Below are positions 46,021 to 56,101 of a stretch of DNA of 64,000 bases, piece after piece. The position numbers and the translations under genes were made by a program. The notes below the pieces were generated by a model that was not told the origin of the DNA, did no database searches, and worked only from the letters and a program-made list of their open reading frames with translations. Position 1 is the first letter of the stretch, and the number at the start of each line of letters is the position of its first letter. The stretch covers positions 30,709,738 to 30,773,737 of the forward strand of contig NC_133172.1 in the NCBI RefSeq assembly GCF_040802235.1, given 5' to 3'. This DNA is from Manis javanica. Lineage: Eukaryota; Chordata; Mammalia; Pholidota; Manidae.

Positions 46021-46932
46021 TGAAGATATACAAAGTTCATCCAGGTGCTGATTCCTAGAAAGATCTCAACAAGTTGATACACTGGTTAACCATGATGACA
46101 ACAGTGATGTTGGGATGACGATGATGGTGGTAATGGGGATCCAGGAGATGAAGGAAAAGGACAAAGAGAAGAAAGAGGAAGAGTCAGTAATGGGAAGTCC
46201 TTTGCAAGGACCCCTTCCTGACCAGACTGTCACCACGAGGTAGCCTATTCTCTTTTTTGCCCATTAGTGCCTCCTCCTCCAGCCCTTGGCCCTGGTTGGG
46301 TCTCAGGCAGTGATTTCCGGCACTAGGAGAGGTGCACAAATGGTGGCCGATTAGGAATTCATCTTCCAAAAATTGCTTTCCATCCATTTCGCTCCAATTT
46401 CGTTTTATTTATTACCTAACGGTGAGCAGATGGAGCCATTTCTCCTCAGAGCTGCTTGAAAGAGATGCATTGCAATTGTGCAGCAGGCTCGGGGGCTGAT
46501 TTATGGGCTGTGTGCCACAGGAGCCAAGCCCAATGCCCCTACCCGTTGCAGCAGCTGGCAGAACGTGTTGCTGTCTGGCCTGCTCCCTACTGGCTGCCAT
46601 TTGGGGAGGAGTGCAGTGGGTGCTGGCATGTTACCTGGTCAACGACACCTTATCCACTCCCATCTCATGCCTCTAACCCTGGTCTCACCTCCGTAAGCAG
46701 GAGAGAAAGAAAATGTTTATCAAGACAAAGGCAATTTCCTACCGTCAAAGGAAACACTCGACCACATCTCTAATCATCCGAGTTTTCAGAGAGCTGCTCA
46801 CTTGGGCAATTTAGAAGTTACTATAGAAGCTAATTTCTTCTTTGACATTTTCTATTGTATTTGCAGCTCCCTCATTCAAACTTGAAAAGATGGTGACCCT
46901 ACAACATGGCCTAAAAACCTACATTGTAAGTA
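46021..46932. other. Unique sequence, candidate conserved noncoding element at 46230-46480
   Basis: Repeat-free. 46230-46480 has CCGATTAGGAATTCATC, CCAATTTCGTTTTATTTATT and ATGCATTGCAATTGTGCA words typical of homeodomain, POU or C/EBP sites. A candidate short exon lies at 46867-46925. Confidence 0.4.
46867..46925 (+). other. Candidate 59-bp exon (splice-site context only)
   Basis: The acceptor side reads TTTTCTATTGTATTTGCAG with a pyrimidine tract and AG at 46865-46866; the donor reads GTAAGT at 46926-46931. A branch-like GCTAAT lies about 35 bp upstream. The segment is repeat-free and 59 bp is plausible for an internal exon. It shows no recognised protein similarity; a noncoding RNA exon or chance match are both possible. 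Confidence 0.25.
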
Positions 46933-46950
46933 CAAATTGGATCATATCTT
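46933..46950. repeat. Target-site duplication of L1 (3' side copy)
   Basis: CAAATTGGATCATATCTT here and CAAATTGGACCATCTCTT at 52829-52846 differ at two of 18 positions. They bound the 46951-52828 L1. Confidence 0.88.
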
Positions 46951-46956
46951 TTTTTT

Positions 46957-47001
46957 AAGGTTCATGATTTTTATATCTTTATTGAATATTGTATCTTCTC
47001 A
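46957..47001 (-). other. Probable L1 3'-transduced flank
   Basis: On the minus strand the L1 3' end runs into an A-rich tail (47002-47012), then about 45 bp of non-L1 sequence containing AATAAA (plus-strand TTTATT at 46978-46983), then a second A run (46949-46956) that abuts the target duplication. A poly(A) signal about 20 nt before the final tail is what read-through transcription would leave. Confidence 0.6.
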
Positions 47002-47323
47002 TTTTTTTTATTAGGGTATTATTGATATATACTCTTATGAAGGTTTCACATGAAAAAACAATGTGGTCACTACATTCACCCATGTTATCGTGTCCCCTCC
47101 ATACCTCATTGCAGTCACTGCCCAACAGTATAGTAAGATGCCACAGAGTCACTTATTTGCTTTCTCTGTGCTACACTGTCTTCCCCACGATCCCTCCCAC
47201 ACCATGTGTGCCAAACATAATATCCCTCAATCCCCTTCTCCCTCCCTCCCCCTTGGCAACCACTAGTCCCTTCTTGGACTCTGTGAGTCTACTACTGTTT
47301 TGTTCCTTCAGTTTGCTTCATTG

Positions 47324-50300
47324 TTATACTCCACAAATGAGGGAGATCATTTGGTACTTGTCTTTCTCTGCTTGGCTTATTTCACTGAGCATAATATCCT
47401 CCAGCTCCATCCATGTTGTTACAAATGGTAGAATTTGTTTCTTTCTTAGGGCTGAATAGTATTCCATTGTGTATATGTACCACCTGTTCTTTGTGCATTC
47501 ATGTACTGATGGACACTTAGGTTGCTTGCATATCCTGGCTATTCTAAATAGTGCTGCAATAAACATAGGGATGCATATGTCTTTCTGAATCTGAGAAATT
47601 ATATTCTTAGGGAAAATTGCTAGGAGTGAAATTCCCGGGTCATATGGTATTTCTATTTTTAGTTTTTTGAGGAACCTCCATATTGCTTTCCACAATGGTT
47701 GAACTAGCTTACATTCCCACCAGCAGTGTAGGAGAGTGTTCCCCTTTCTCCACATCTTTGCCAGCATTTGCTATTCTTAGTCTTTTCGATGTTGGCCATC
47801 CTAACTGGTGTGAAGTGATATCTCATTGTGGTTTTTATTTGCATTTCCCTGATAATTAGTGATATGGAGCATCTTTTCATGTGCCTGTTGGCCATCTGAA
47901 TTTCTTCTTTGGAGAATTGTCTGTTTGTATCCTTCGCCCATTTTTTAATTGTGTTATTTGCTATTTGGGTGTTGAGGTGTGTGAGTTCTTTTATACATTT
48001 TGAATGTTAACCCCTTGTCAGATATGTCACTTACAAATATATTCTCCCACACTGTGGGATGCCTTTTTTTCTGTTGATGGTGTCCTTTGCTATACAGAAG
48101 CTTTTAAGTTTGATGTAGTCCCATGTGTTGATTTTTGCTCTTGTTTCCCTTTCTCAAGGAGATGCATTCAGAAAAAAGTTGCTCATGTTTATATTCAGGA
48201 GATTTTTGCCTACGATGTCTTCTAAGAGTTTTATGGTTTCATGATGTACATTCTGGTCTTTGATCCATTTTGAGTTTACTTTTGTGTATGGGGATAGACA
48301 ATAATCCAGTTTCAATTTCTTGCATGTAGCCATCCAGTTTTGCCAACACCAGTTGTTGAAAAGGCCGTCATTTCCCCATTGTATGTCCATGGATCCTTTA
48401 TCATATATTAATTGACCATATATGCTTGGGTTTATATCTGGGCTTTCTAGTCTGTTCCATAGGTCTAAGAGTTTGTTTTTGTGCAAGTACCAAATTGTCT
48501 TGATTACTGTGGCTTTGCAGTAGAGCTTGAAGTTGGGAAGTGAGATCCCTCATGCTTTACTCTTCCTTCTCAGGATTGCTTTGGCTATTTGGGGTCTTTT
48601 GTGGTTACATATGAATTTTGGAACTATTTGCTCCAGTTCATTGAAGAATGCTGTTGGTATTTTGATAAGGATTGCATTGAATCTGTAGATTGCTTTAGGC
48701 AGGATGGACATTTTGACAATATTAATTCTTCTTGTCCATGAATATGGGATGTTAATCCATTTATTGGTATCTTCATTAATTTCTCTCATGAGTGTCTTGT
48801 AGTTTTCAGAGTATAGGTCTTTCACTGCCTTGGATAGGTTTATTCCTGGGTATTTCATTCTTTTTGATGCATTTGTGAATGGAATTGTTTTCCTGATTTC
48901 TCTTTCTGCTAGTTCATCATTAGTACACAGGAATACAACAGATTTCTGTGTATTTATTTTGATTCCTGCAACTTTGCTAAATTCAGATATTAGATCTAGC
49001 AATTTTGGAGTGGATTCTTTAGGGTTTGTTATGTACAATATCATGTCATCTGCAAATAGTGACAGTTTGACTTCTTCCTTACCAGTATGGATTCCTTTTA
49101 TTTCTTTGTGTTGTCTGATTGCCATGGCAAGGACCTCCAGAACTATGTTGACTAAAAGCAGAGAGAGTGGGCATCCCTGTCTTCTTCCCAAACTTAAAGG
49201 AAAAGCTTTCAGCTTCTTGCTGTTAAGTATGATGTTGGCTGTGGGTTTGTCATATATGGCTTTTATTATGTTGAGGTACTTGCCCTCTATACCCACTTTG
49301 TGGAGAGTTTTTATCACGAATGGATGTTGAATTTTGTCAAATGCTTTTTCATCATCTACGGAGGTGATCATGTGGTTTCTGTCCTTCTTTTTGTTGATGT
49401 GGTGGATGATGCTGATGGATTTTTGAATATTGTACTGTCCTTGCATCCCTGGAATAAATCTTACTTGATCATAATGGATGATCTTTTTGATATATTTTTG
49501 AATTTGGTTTGCTAATATTTTGTTGAATATTTTTGAATCTATGTTCATCAGGGATATTGGTCTGTAATTTTCTTTTTTTTTTGGTGTCTTTGTCTGGTTT
49601 TGGTATTAGAGTGATGCTGGCTTCATAGAATGAGTTTGGAAGTTTCCCTCCTCTTCCACTTTTTGCAAAATTTTAAGGAGAATGGGTATCAGTCTTCACT
49701 AAATGTTGATAAAATTCAGTGGTGAAGCCGTCTGGTACAGCGATTTGTTCTTAGGTAGTTTTTTGATTACCATTTTAATTTCGTTGCTAGTAATTGGTCT
49801 GTTCAGATTTTCTGTTTCTTTCTTGATAAGTCTTGGAAGGTTGTATTTTTCTAGAAAGTAGTCAATTTCTTCTATGTTAGCCAGTTTGCTAGCATATAAT
49901 TTTTAATAGTATTCTCTAATAATTCTTTGTATTTCTGTGGTGTCCTTAGTGATTTTTCCTTTCTCATTTTTTATTCTGTTTATGTGTGTAGACTCTCTTT
50001 TTCTCTTGATAAGCCTGACTAGGGCTTTATCTATATTGTTTATTTTCTCAAAGAACAAGCTCCTGCTTTCATTGATTCTATTGTTTTATTCTTCTCGATT
50101 TTATTTGTTCTGCTCTCATCTTTATTATGTTCTCCTTCTGCTGACTTTAGGCCTCATTTGTTCTTCTTTTTCTTGTTTCATTAATTGTGAGTTTAGACTG
50201 TTATATGGGATTGTTCTTCTTTCCTGAGGTAGGCCTGCATTGCAATATACTTCCCTCTTAGCACAGCCTTCACTGCATCACACATATTTCGCAGTGTTGA

Positions 50301-51198
50301 GTTATTGTTGTCATTTGTCTCCATATATTGCTTGATCTCTGTTTTTATTTGGTCATTGATCCATTGGTTATTTATGAGCTCATAATTATGAGCATAATTA
50401 TTATGCTCATAATAATAACCAATGGATCAATGGTGCCTTGTTGTTAAGCCTCCATATGTTTGTGGGCATTTTCATTTTCTTTGCATAATTTATTTCTAGT
50501 TTCATACCTCTGTGGTCTGAGCAGCTGTTGGTACAATTTCAATCCTTTTGAATTTTCTGAGACTCTTTTTGTGGCCTAGTGTATGATCTATTCTTGAAAA
50601 TGTTCCATGTACACTTGAGAAGAATGTGTATCCTGCTGCTTTTGGGTGGAGAGTTCTGTTTATGTCTGCTAGGCTCATCTGTTCTAATGTGTTGTTCAAT
50701 GCCTCTATGTCATTACTTACTTTCTGTCTGATTGATCCGTCCTTTGGAGTGAATGGAGTGTTGAAGTCTCTTAGAATGAATGCATTGCATTCTATTTCCT
50801 CTTTTAATTCTGTTAGCATTTGTTTCACATATGTAGGTGCTCCTGTGTTGGGTGCATAATTATTTATAATGGTTATATCCTCTTTTTGGCTTAATCCCTT
50901 TATTATTATATAATGTCCTTCTTTGTCTCTTGTGACTTTCTTTGTTTTGAAGTCTATTTTTTCTGAAACAAGTACTGCAACACCTGCTTTTTTCTCCCTA
51001 TTAGTTGCATGAAATATCTTTTTCAATCCCTTCACTTTTAGTCTGTGTATGTCTTTGGGTTTGAATTGAGTCTCTTGTAGGCAGCATACAGTTGGGTCAT
51101 GTTTTTTTAATCCTTTCAGTGGCTCTATGTCTTTTCATTTGTGCATTCAGTCCATATATACTTAGGGTGATTATCAATAGGTATGTACTTCTTGCCAT
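47324..51198 (-). pseudogene. L1 copy 2 ORF2 (endonuclease / reverse transcriptase), broken
   Basis: ORF2p nicks DNA and reverse transcribes L1 RNA at the target. The start ATG is at 51198-51196 and the stop TAA at 47326-47324, the same end as copy 3. The apurinic-like endonuclease is partly readable (51035-50502): QET is present, but the first catalytic Asn block reads TLSIYGLN in place of TLNVTGLN, and the GDFN block reads ILRDFN. The reverse transcriptase has one open stretch of 332 codons (49548-48550) containing [20 protein letters not shown] and the FADD catalytic box (49056-49045). The C-terminal piece (47767-47324) keeps the Cys-rich region with CKQPKCPSV and a WYIYTMEYYSAL block. Frameshifts separate these pieces, and a 58-bp foldback insertion sits between endonuclease and RT. 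Confidence 0.93.
50354..50432. repeat. Foldback (inverted duplication) inside L1 ORF2
   Basis: CATTGATCCATTGGTTATT (50354-50372) returns as its exact reverse complement at 50414-50432. Inside are a perfect 14-bp palindrome TTATGAGCTCATAA (50372-50385) and arms TTATGAGCATAA / TTATGCTCATAA (50386-50397, 50401-50412). The collinear site in copy 3 (near 59965-59998) lacks about 58 bp of this, so it is an insertion private to this copy or its close relatives. Confidence 0.93.
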
Positions 51199-51429
51199 TG
51201 CAGGCTTTTGATTCGTGGCTACCAAAGGTTCAAGTGTAACTTCCTTACTATCTAAGAGTCTAACTTAACTCACTTAATATGCTATTACATACACAATCTG
51301 AAGGTTCTTTTTTTCCCTCCTTTTCTTCCTCCTCCATTCTTTCTATATTAGGTATCATATTCTGTACTTTTTGTCTATCCCTGTTTATTACCTCTGGTGA
51401 CAGCTATTTAACCTCAGGAACACTTCCAT

Positions 51430-52266
51430 CTATTGCAGTCCCTCCAAAGGACACTCTAGAGATGGTTTGTGGGAGGTAAATTCTCTCAGCTTTCATTTAT
51501 CTGGAATTCGTTTAATCCCTCCTTCAAATTTAAATGATAATCCTGCTGAATAGAGTATTCTTGGTTCATGGCCCTTCTGCTTCATTGCATTAAATATATC
51601 CCTTCTGGCCTGTAAGGTTTCTGCTGAGAAGTCTGATGCTAGCCTGATGGGTTTTCCTTTGTATGTGATCTAATTTCTCTTTCTGGCTGCTTTTAATAGT
51701 CTGTTCTTATCCTTGATCTTTGCTATGTTAATTATCATATGTCTTGGTATTGTCTTCCTTGGGTCCCTTGAGTTGGGAGATCTGTGCATCTCCATGACCT
51801 GACAGAGTATCTCCTTCCCCAGATTGGGGAAGTTTTCAGCAATTACCTCCTCAAAGACACTTTCTATCCATTTTTTCTTTCTTTCTTCTTCTGGTATCCC
51901 TATAATATGAATATTTTTCCATTTGGATTGGTCACACAGATCTCAGTATTCTTTCTTTCCTAGAGATCCTTTTTTCTCTTTGTGCTTCAGCTTCTTTGTA
52001 TTTCTAGAGAAGAATCCTCTTCTCTACTTTCTATTTCATTTATCTTCTCCTCCACCATATCTAATTTGCTTTTAATATCCTCCATTGTGTTCCTCAATGA
52101 CTGGATCTCTGTCCTAAATTTGCTAATGAATTCTTGAATATTTTTCCTCCAGGACTATGATTTTTATTATGAAATCTCTTTCAGGAAGATTTATTAGTTC
52201 AGTCTTACTCAATCCTTTTTCTGGTGTTGAGATTTTGCTTTGAACCAGGTTACTTTGACTTTTCGT
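51430..52266 (-). pseudogene. L1 copy 2 ORF1 (RNA-binding protein), decayed
   Basis: The segment is collinear with ORF1 of copy 3, from its start (61880) to its stop (61041-61039); here the stop TAG is at 51432-51430. The position of the initiator reads ACG (52266-52264) where copy 3 has ATG. No long frame survives. In intact L1s this gene encodes a trimeric coiled-coil RNA chaperone that packages L1 RNA. Confidence 0.8.
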
Positions 52267-52828
52267 ATTTGTCTGTGGTGCCCTCTAGTGCCCAGAAGCT
52301 CTACTGTCTGGAGCTACTCAGCCCCTGGAGAGATGTCAGGGGCTGCAGGCCAGTGGTGCTGGTGCCTGGGGGAAGGAAAGAGCTTTTTTCCTGCTTCCTG
52401 GCTGCTATGCCTGTCTCCACTGCCAGAACCAGTGGGCCGAACACACAGGTGTAAGCCTCTATGCTTTGTGTTTATAGCTGCTGTAGGCGGAGCTTCCCTC
52501 TGGCTGGCCTTATACCAGGGCAGGGTTTGCCAGTTTGTAAGCCGGGTGCGGGCTGGCGAGGAGGAATGTGAAGCAGGCTGCATATCACGGTGGGGGGCCT
52601 TGGAGTTGCATAGCCAGTCAGTGGGGTGGAGCACCTGAAGATCATGAAAGTTGCCATCCTGCTGGGTAGAGTGCACCCACCTCCATGTTTATGCAGTCTT
52701 GCACAAACTTTTTTCCTGTTGATTTTTCAGGATTAGTTGTATTGATTATATTTTCATATTATATGTGGTTTTTAGGAGGAGGTCTCTGTCTCACCTCTCA
52801 CACCACCATCTTTAATCCTCTCTCTCTC
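52267..52828 (-). promoter_or_regulatory. L1 copy 2 5' UTR (internal promoter relic)
   Basis: GC-richer than its surroundings, it lies upstream of ORF1 and starts within 25 bp of a YY1-type AAGATGG. In known L1s this region is an internal Pol II promoter; activity of this old copy is not implied. Confidence 0.6.
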
Positions 52829-52846
52829 CAAATTGGACCATCTCTT
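52829..52846. repeat. Target-site duplication of L1 (5' side copy)
   Basis: CAAATTGGACCATCTCTT, matching 46933-46950 at 16 of 18 positions. Confidence 0.88.
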
Positions 52847-52859
52847 ATCTTTCCTTTTT

Positions 52860-53035
52860 TCTTGCTGTGTGGTTATGCACAAATTATTGAACTTCTCTGA
52901 GCCTTAGTTTCCACATCTGTAATATGGGATGGCTCTTTGTGTCTCATAGGATCATGGTGAGGATTAAATGACATAATTCCATGTGGACTGCTTAACTCTG
53001 CTTTGGGTATATAATGAATGTTCAAGAAATGTAGC
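52860..53035 (+). mobile_element. MIR SINE
   Basis: GCTGTGTGGTTATGCACAAA, TGAGCCTTAGTTTCCACATC, TGTAATATGGGATGGCTC, GGTGAGGATTAAATGACATA and a 3' end near AATGTAGCC. Confidence 0.93.
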
Positions 53036-53099
53036 CTATTAATAGTATTGTTAAAATTTTTTATTATTGTCTTTCCTCTTAGAGCTAAATTTCCTCTGT

Positions 53100-53275
53100 T
53101 AATTTGGAATCTGCATCCCAGTTGAGTTTCCACCTATGTGACTTCAGATGAGTATTTTTCTCAAATTGTTCCTTATAGTTTATAACTATGAAATGGGGAT
53201 AGCAACTACCTTCCAGAGCTCTTAAAGGAAATGAAACACTATATGTAGAAATTTCTTATAAAAGTCAAACCCCTG
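53100..53275 (+). mobile_element. MIR SINE, part 1 (interrupted)
   Basis: CACCTATGTGACTTCAGATG, CTATGAAATGGGGATAGCAA, CTACCTTCCAGAGCTCTTAA and GGAAATGAAACACTATATGT are sense MIR. The expected 3' end (ACCCCTGAATAAAAGCTGG) appears only after the insert ending at 53733. Confidence 0.88.
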
Positions 53276-53733
53276 GATCAACAGAGGTGAGGCTTAGAAC
53301 CTCACCCCCCCTGTTTTGAGAGAAATCTTCTGCATCCATGGATGTTTTGTTGCCCTTGTCTAGCTTGGATTAATACTTAGCCCATAGGCACACACCTGAT
53401 CATCTACATTTGCCCTCTTACAGCACTAAACTATGTTTTCTACTTTTATCTTGCATCTACCTACCACTTCAGCATTTTATTAAAAATAATAATAATAATA
53501 ATAATAAGGGAGAAGTATGGGATTCACATATAAATCAAGTATAAAAATCAAATGAATATTCATATTTGACCTGATTGTTTATAGTTCATGTGTGATCAAA
53601 ACCGAAAGTTTCTGTGATGACTGCCCTTGCACTGTTCACCATGTAAGAACTTATTCACTATGTAAGAATTTGTTCACCATGTAAAAAATAAATTAAAAAT
53701 AAAAATGAAATTAAAAAATAAATTAAAAAAAAT
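53276..53733 (+). mobile_element. Unclassified retroposed sequence with A-rich tail and 13-bp duplication
   Basis: AGTCAAACCCCTG occurs at 53263-53275 and 53734-53746, exactly flanking a 458-bp segment that splits a MIR. The segment ends in a 40-50 bp A-rich tail (53688-53733). This is the signature of L1-machinery retroposition. The body has an (AAT)n run (53483-53508), then AGGGAGAAGTATGGGATTCA, and near its end three units of a degenerate 20-21 bp repeat beginning TTCACYATGTAA (53636, 53655, 53677). I see no clear Pol III A or B box, no known SINE head and no protein similarity. It may be a processed copy of a noncoding or 3' UTR transcript, or of an ERV-like transcript; the purine tract followed by ATGTGGGA-like sequence hints at the latter but weakly. 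Confidence 0.8.
53483..53508. repeat. (AAT)n microsatellite
   Basis: About eight AAT units inside the retroposed segment. Confidence 0.95.
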
Positions 53734-53746
53734 AGTCAAACCCCTG

Positions 53747-53790
53747 AATAAAAGCTGGTATTGCCATCATTTTATAAATCAAGTCTGCAT
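53747..53790 (+). mobile_element. MIR SINE, part 2
   Basis: AATAAAAGCTGGTATTGCC is the MIR 3' end that should follow directly from 53275. Confidence 0.75.
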
Positions 53791-54652
53791 TTATTTTCCA
53801 GGTAGATCTATTGCAGAGTAGAGACACATGTAGGGATCCTGTAGCCTGCTGCCTGACCTCACACAGGATCTTGTCACCTCTCTCCCAGAGGTCTTGTAGC
53901 TTTGGGTGACAAGGATGCATACATCCTCCCCTGCCTGTATGCTTACCAAAAATGGATCCTGCAATTGGGGACTCTCCTTGGTTCAGATGATTTCAGCACG
54001 TTTTTGGGACCAAAAGGGCTACCTCCTTAGTGATCAGAGTCTGGAGTCCCCTGCTCTAAGATTAGAAAGTGGTCAGCTTCCTACTTTATTGTACTTATAC
54101 TATCTCCTGGCTTCCCTTTCAGTTGATATCTAGGCTCTATTTTGATACTTGCTTGCTGACTGAATGTGCATGCTGGGCCCAGGAAAAGGAAAGACTAAAG
54201 AGCCAGACATCTAGTGAACTCTGTATCTTCAGTGTTTTAGGGCATGCTAATGACTGTACTGGACCTTAAACTCTAAGACAGCATGCAAAACTTACAGCAG
54301 GAGAGGTGTATCATGGGTACTTACTTATATTTCCTCTGATGGTGCTCCCTTCTTCTGCATCTTCTTCCTGCCATTTTCCCATCATAATGTGTCATGCTGT
54401 GAGGGAGCTAGATTGGGACATTCAGCTCATAACATTTTTGTGAAAGCCCCTTTCCCTGTATCAGCCTTTATTTGTGATGTCAGTAACTTCTAAAACATGG
54501 GAGACAGTCTAGATCAATTAAATTGCCAAAGAAATTCTTCCAGTCTGATTTTATCCTATGTCTGAGTCTCAGAAAGTTCTGACATCCTGGTGGTTAAGCT
54601 TCAAGAGGATGGGTCCTGGTTATTACCCACTTTCTCTCCATACGTTCTAGAT
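53791..54652. other. Unique sequence
   Basis: Nothing recognised. Confidence 0.5.
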
Positions 54653-54842
54653 CAGCACAGCCCAATAAAACTTTCTGCAAGATGGTAATGTTTTATATCT
54701 GTGCTATGCAGTATGGTAGTTACTAGCCACAAGTGGCTATGAACACATGTGGCTCATGTGACTGAGGGTCTGAATATTTTATTTAAATTGATTTAAATAG
54801 TCACATTGTAGCTAGCGGCCATTGTATTGAACAGCACAGCTG
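54653..54842 (+). mobile_element. hAT-Charlie nonautonomous element (MER3/MER5 group)
   Basis: AGCCCAATAAAACTTTCTGC, ACTAGCCACAAGTGGCTATG, GGCTCATGTGACTGAGGGTC and TAGCTAGCGGCCATTGTATT form the symmetric layout of CAGCGCTGTCCAATA-ended elements. Exact family not certain. Confidence 0.85.
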
Positions 54843-55799
54843 TCAATAGCCTCTCCTTTATTTTATGGAGTCAGTATTTGCCCAAGAGGAACTGTCTGAG
54901 GACCTCTGAAGTGCCAGCCCCCATGCCAGTCTCTGCCAGGAACACATGAGGAAAGAGGGCTCAGTGGCTACAACATGCCTTGGAAAAATTTTGCTTCTCA
55001 CTTGGGAGGAGAGGTAGGGATGAAACAATTGAAAGTTGAAGCAAGTGCTGGGCAAAGATCTGCAAATCCAATTAGTTTTGTCTGCCAAGCAGGGAATAAG
55101 GTCCTGGGGGGCAGGGTTGGCTCAGCACAGGCTGAGTGCACATTAGTGCTTAATAAGGACAGATTAAAGTGCTTAAAGGCTAACAGGGACAAGGCCTTTA
55201 GTCAGGTGCCCACTCAGTACTCTCTGGGCAGTTCAGCATGGCTGGAGGTGTGTGCAAGGTAGGAACCCTTGGTCCTGTCCCAGGTGAGGAGACAGAGCCC
55301 TGTGGAGATGCTGGCTAATCCTCACGAAAAGGCAGGGCTCTGCCCTCCACCTGCCCAGAAGCACCAGTCTTTGTTCTTCCAAGGAATGGCTAATGACACC
55401 CAAACTTTGTTCCTTTCCACAACTTTCTAGAAGGGTGCTCTGGCTGAAATCCCTGGCAGAGACCAGAGGCACAGCACAGCCTGCTTCTCTGACAGCTGTC
55501 ATCACCAAGAAAACATTGAAGACAGCTGGCTTGCTGGCCTCTTTGTATGAGTTCTGTCCATCTGTCCAGAATGAGTGGTTTCCCTGAGTCACACACAGCC
55601 CTGACTGTCCCTGGAAGCTGTCCCTCCCTCTGCTTTTCCCTAGAATAGCTCAGAAAAAGTCTTCTCTCTCAAGACAACTCCTCTTGCTCCATGAATGTCA
55701 GGGTAGATTTTTTTTGGTAAATAATTATTTTGAGAAATTTCCTCAACTTGCACAGGGAGCAAATGGCTATAGTGTTTATTTAATAAACACTCATAGTTC
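54843..55799. other. Unique sequence
   Basis: No gene or repeat. 54960-55160 is moderately GC-rich and repeat-free. The 119-codon minus frame 55233-55592 has no domain. Confidence 0.5.
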
Positions 55800-55980
55800 T
55801 TTTTTTATGACAGGACTGTTCTATGTGCTTTACAAATGTGAATGTGCTTCAGATTTGTAATAACACCAAGAGACAGCTCTGTTTATAATCCTATTTTAAA
55901 GACTGAGGAAGCCAAAGCACAAGTAACTTAAATAATTAGCCCAAGGTGACACAGTTAGAAGGTGGTAAGTTGGCAGGTGT
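55800..55980 (-). mobile_element. MIR SINE
   Basis: TTCTATGTGCTTTACAAATG, TAATCCTATTTTAAAGACTG, AGGAAGCCAAAGCACAAGTA and CCCAAGGTGACACAGTTAGA. Confidence 0.93.
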
Positions 55981-55985
55981 ACCTG

Positions 55986-56101
55986 TAGGGTGACCAGCCA
56001 CCACAGTTTGCCTGGGACTGAGGGGTTCCTGGGCCACAGGACTTTCAGTATTAAAACCAAGAAAGTTCCAAGTAAATCAAGGATGAATTGGTCATCCTAT
56101 A
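55986..56101 (+). mobile_element. Small nonautonomous hAT-like DNA element, copy 2
   Basis: Begins TAGGGTGACCAGCC and ends TTGGTCATCCTA, an imperfect terminal inverted repeat. Internal CAGTTTGCCTGGGACTGAGG and GGACTTTCAGTATTAAAACC match the reverse complement of 30201-30313. Flanks TACCTG and TACCCTG suggest a worn target duplication. Confidence 0.8.

Larger units (their letters stand above)
46951..52828 (-). mobile_element. Near full-length LINE-1, copy 2
   Basis: About 5.9 kb in antisense orientation. From the 5' end (52828) it has a GC-rich 5' UTR starting with an AAGATGG-type YY1 motif (52806-52812 on the plus strand as CCATCTT), a decayed ORF1, an inter-ORF spacer, a nearly collinear ORF2, a 3' UTR and an A tail. 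An 18-bp imperfect duplication flanks it. The 5' UTR portion is shorter (about 560 bp) than that of copy 3 (about 810 bp). It carries an apparent 3' transduction and a local foldback insertion, listed separately. It cannot be active: frames are broken and the ORF1 start is lost. Confidence 0.96.

Noticed and set aside
47204-47260. Pyrimidine-rich C-tract as a regulatory element
   Set aside because: It is part of the L1 copy 2 3' UTR, where L1s normally have a purine-rich tract on the sense strand.
48830-49330. 166-codon plus-strand frame
   Set aside because: It is the antisense shadow of the L1 reverse transcriptase.
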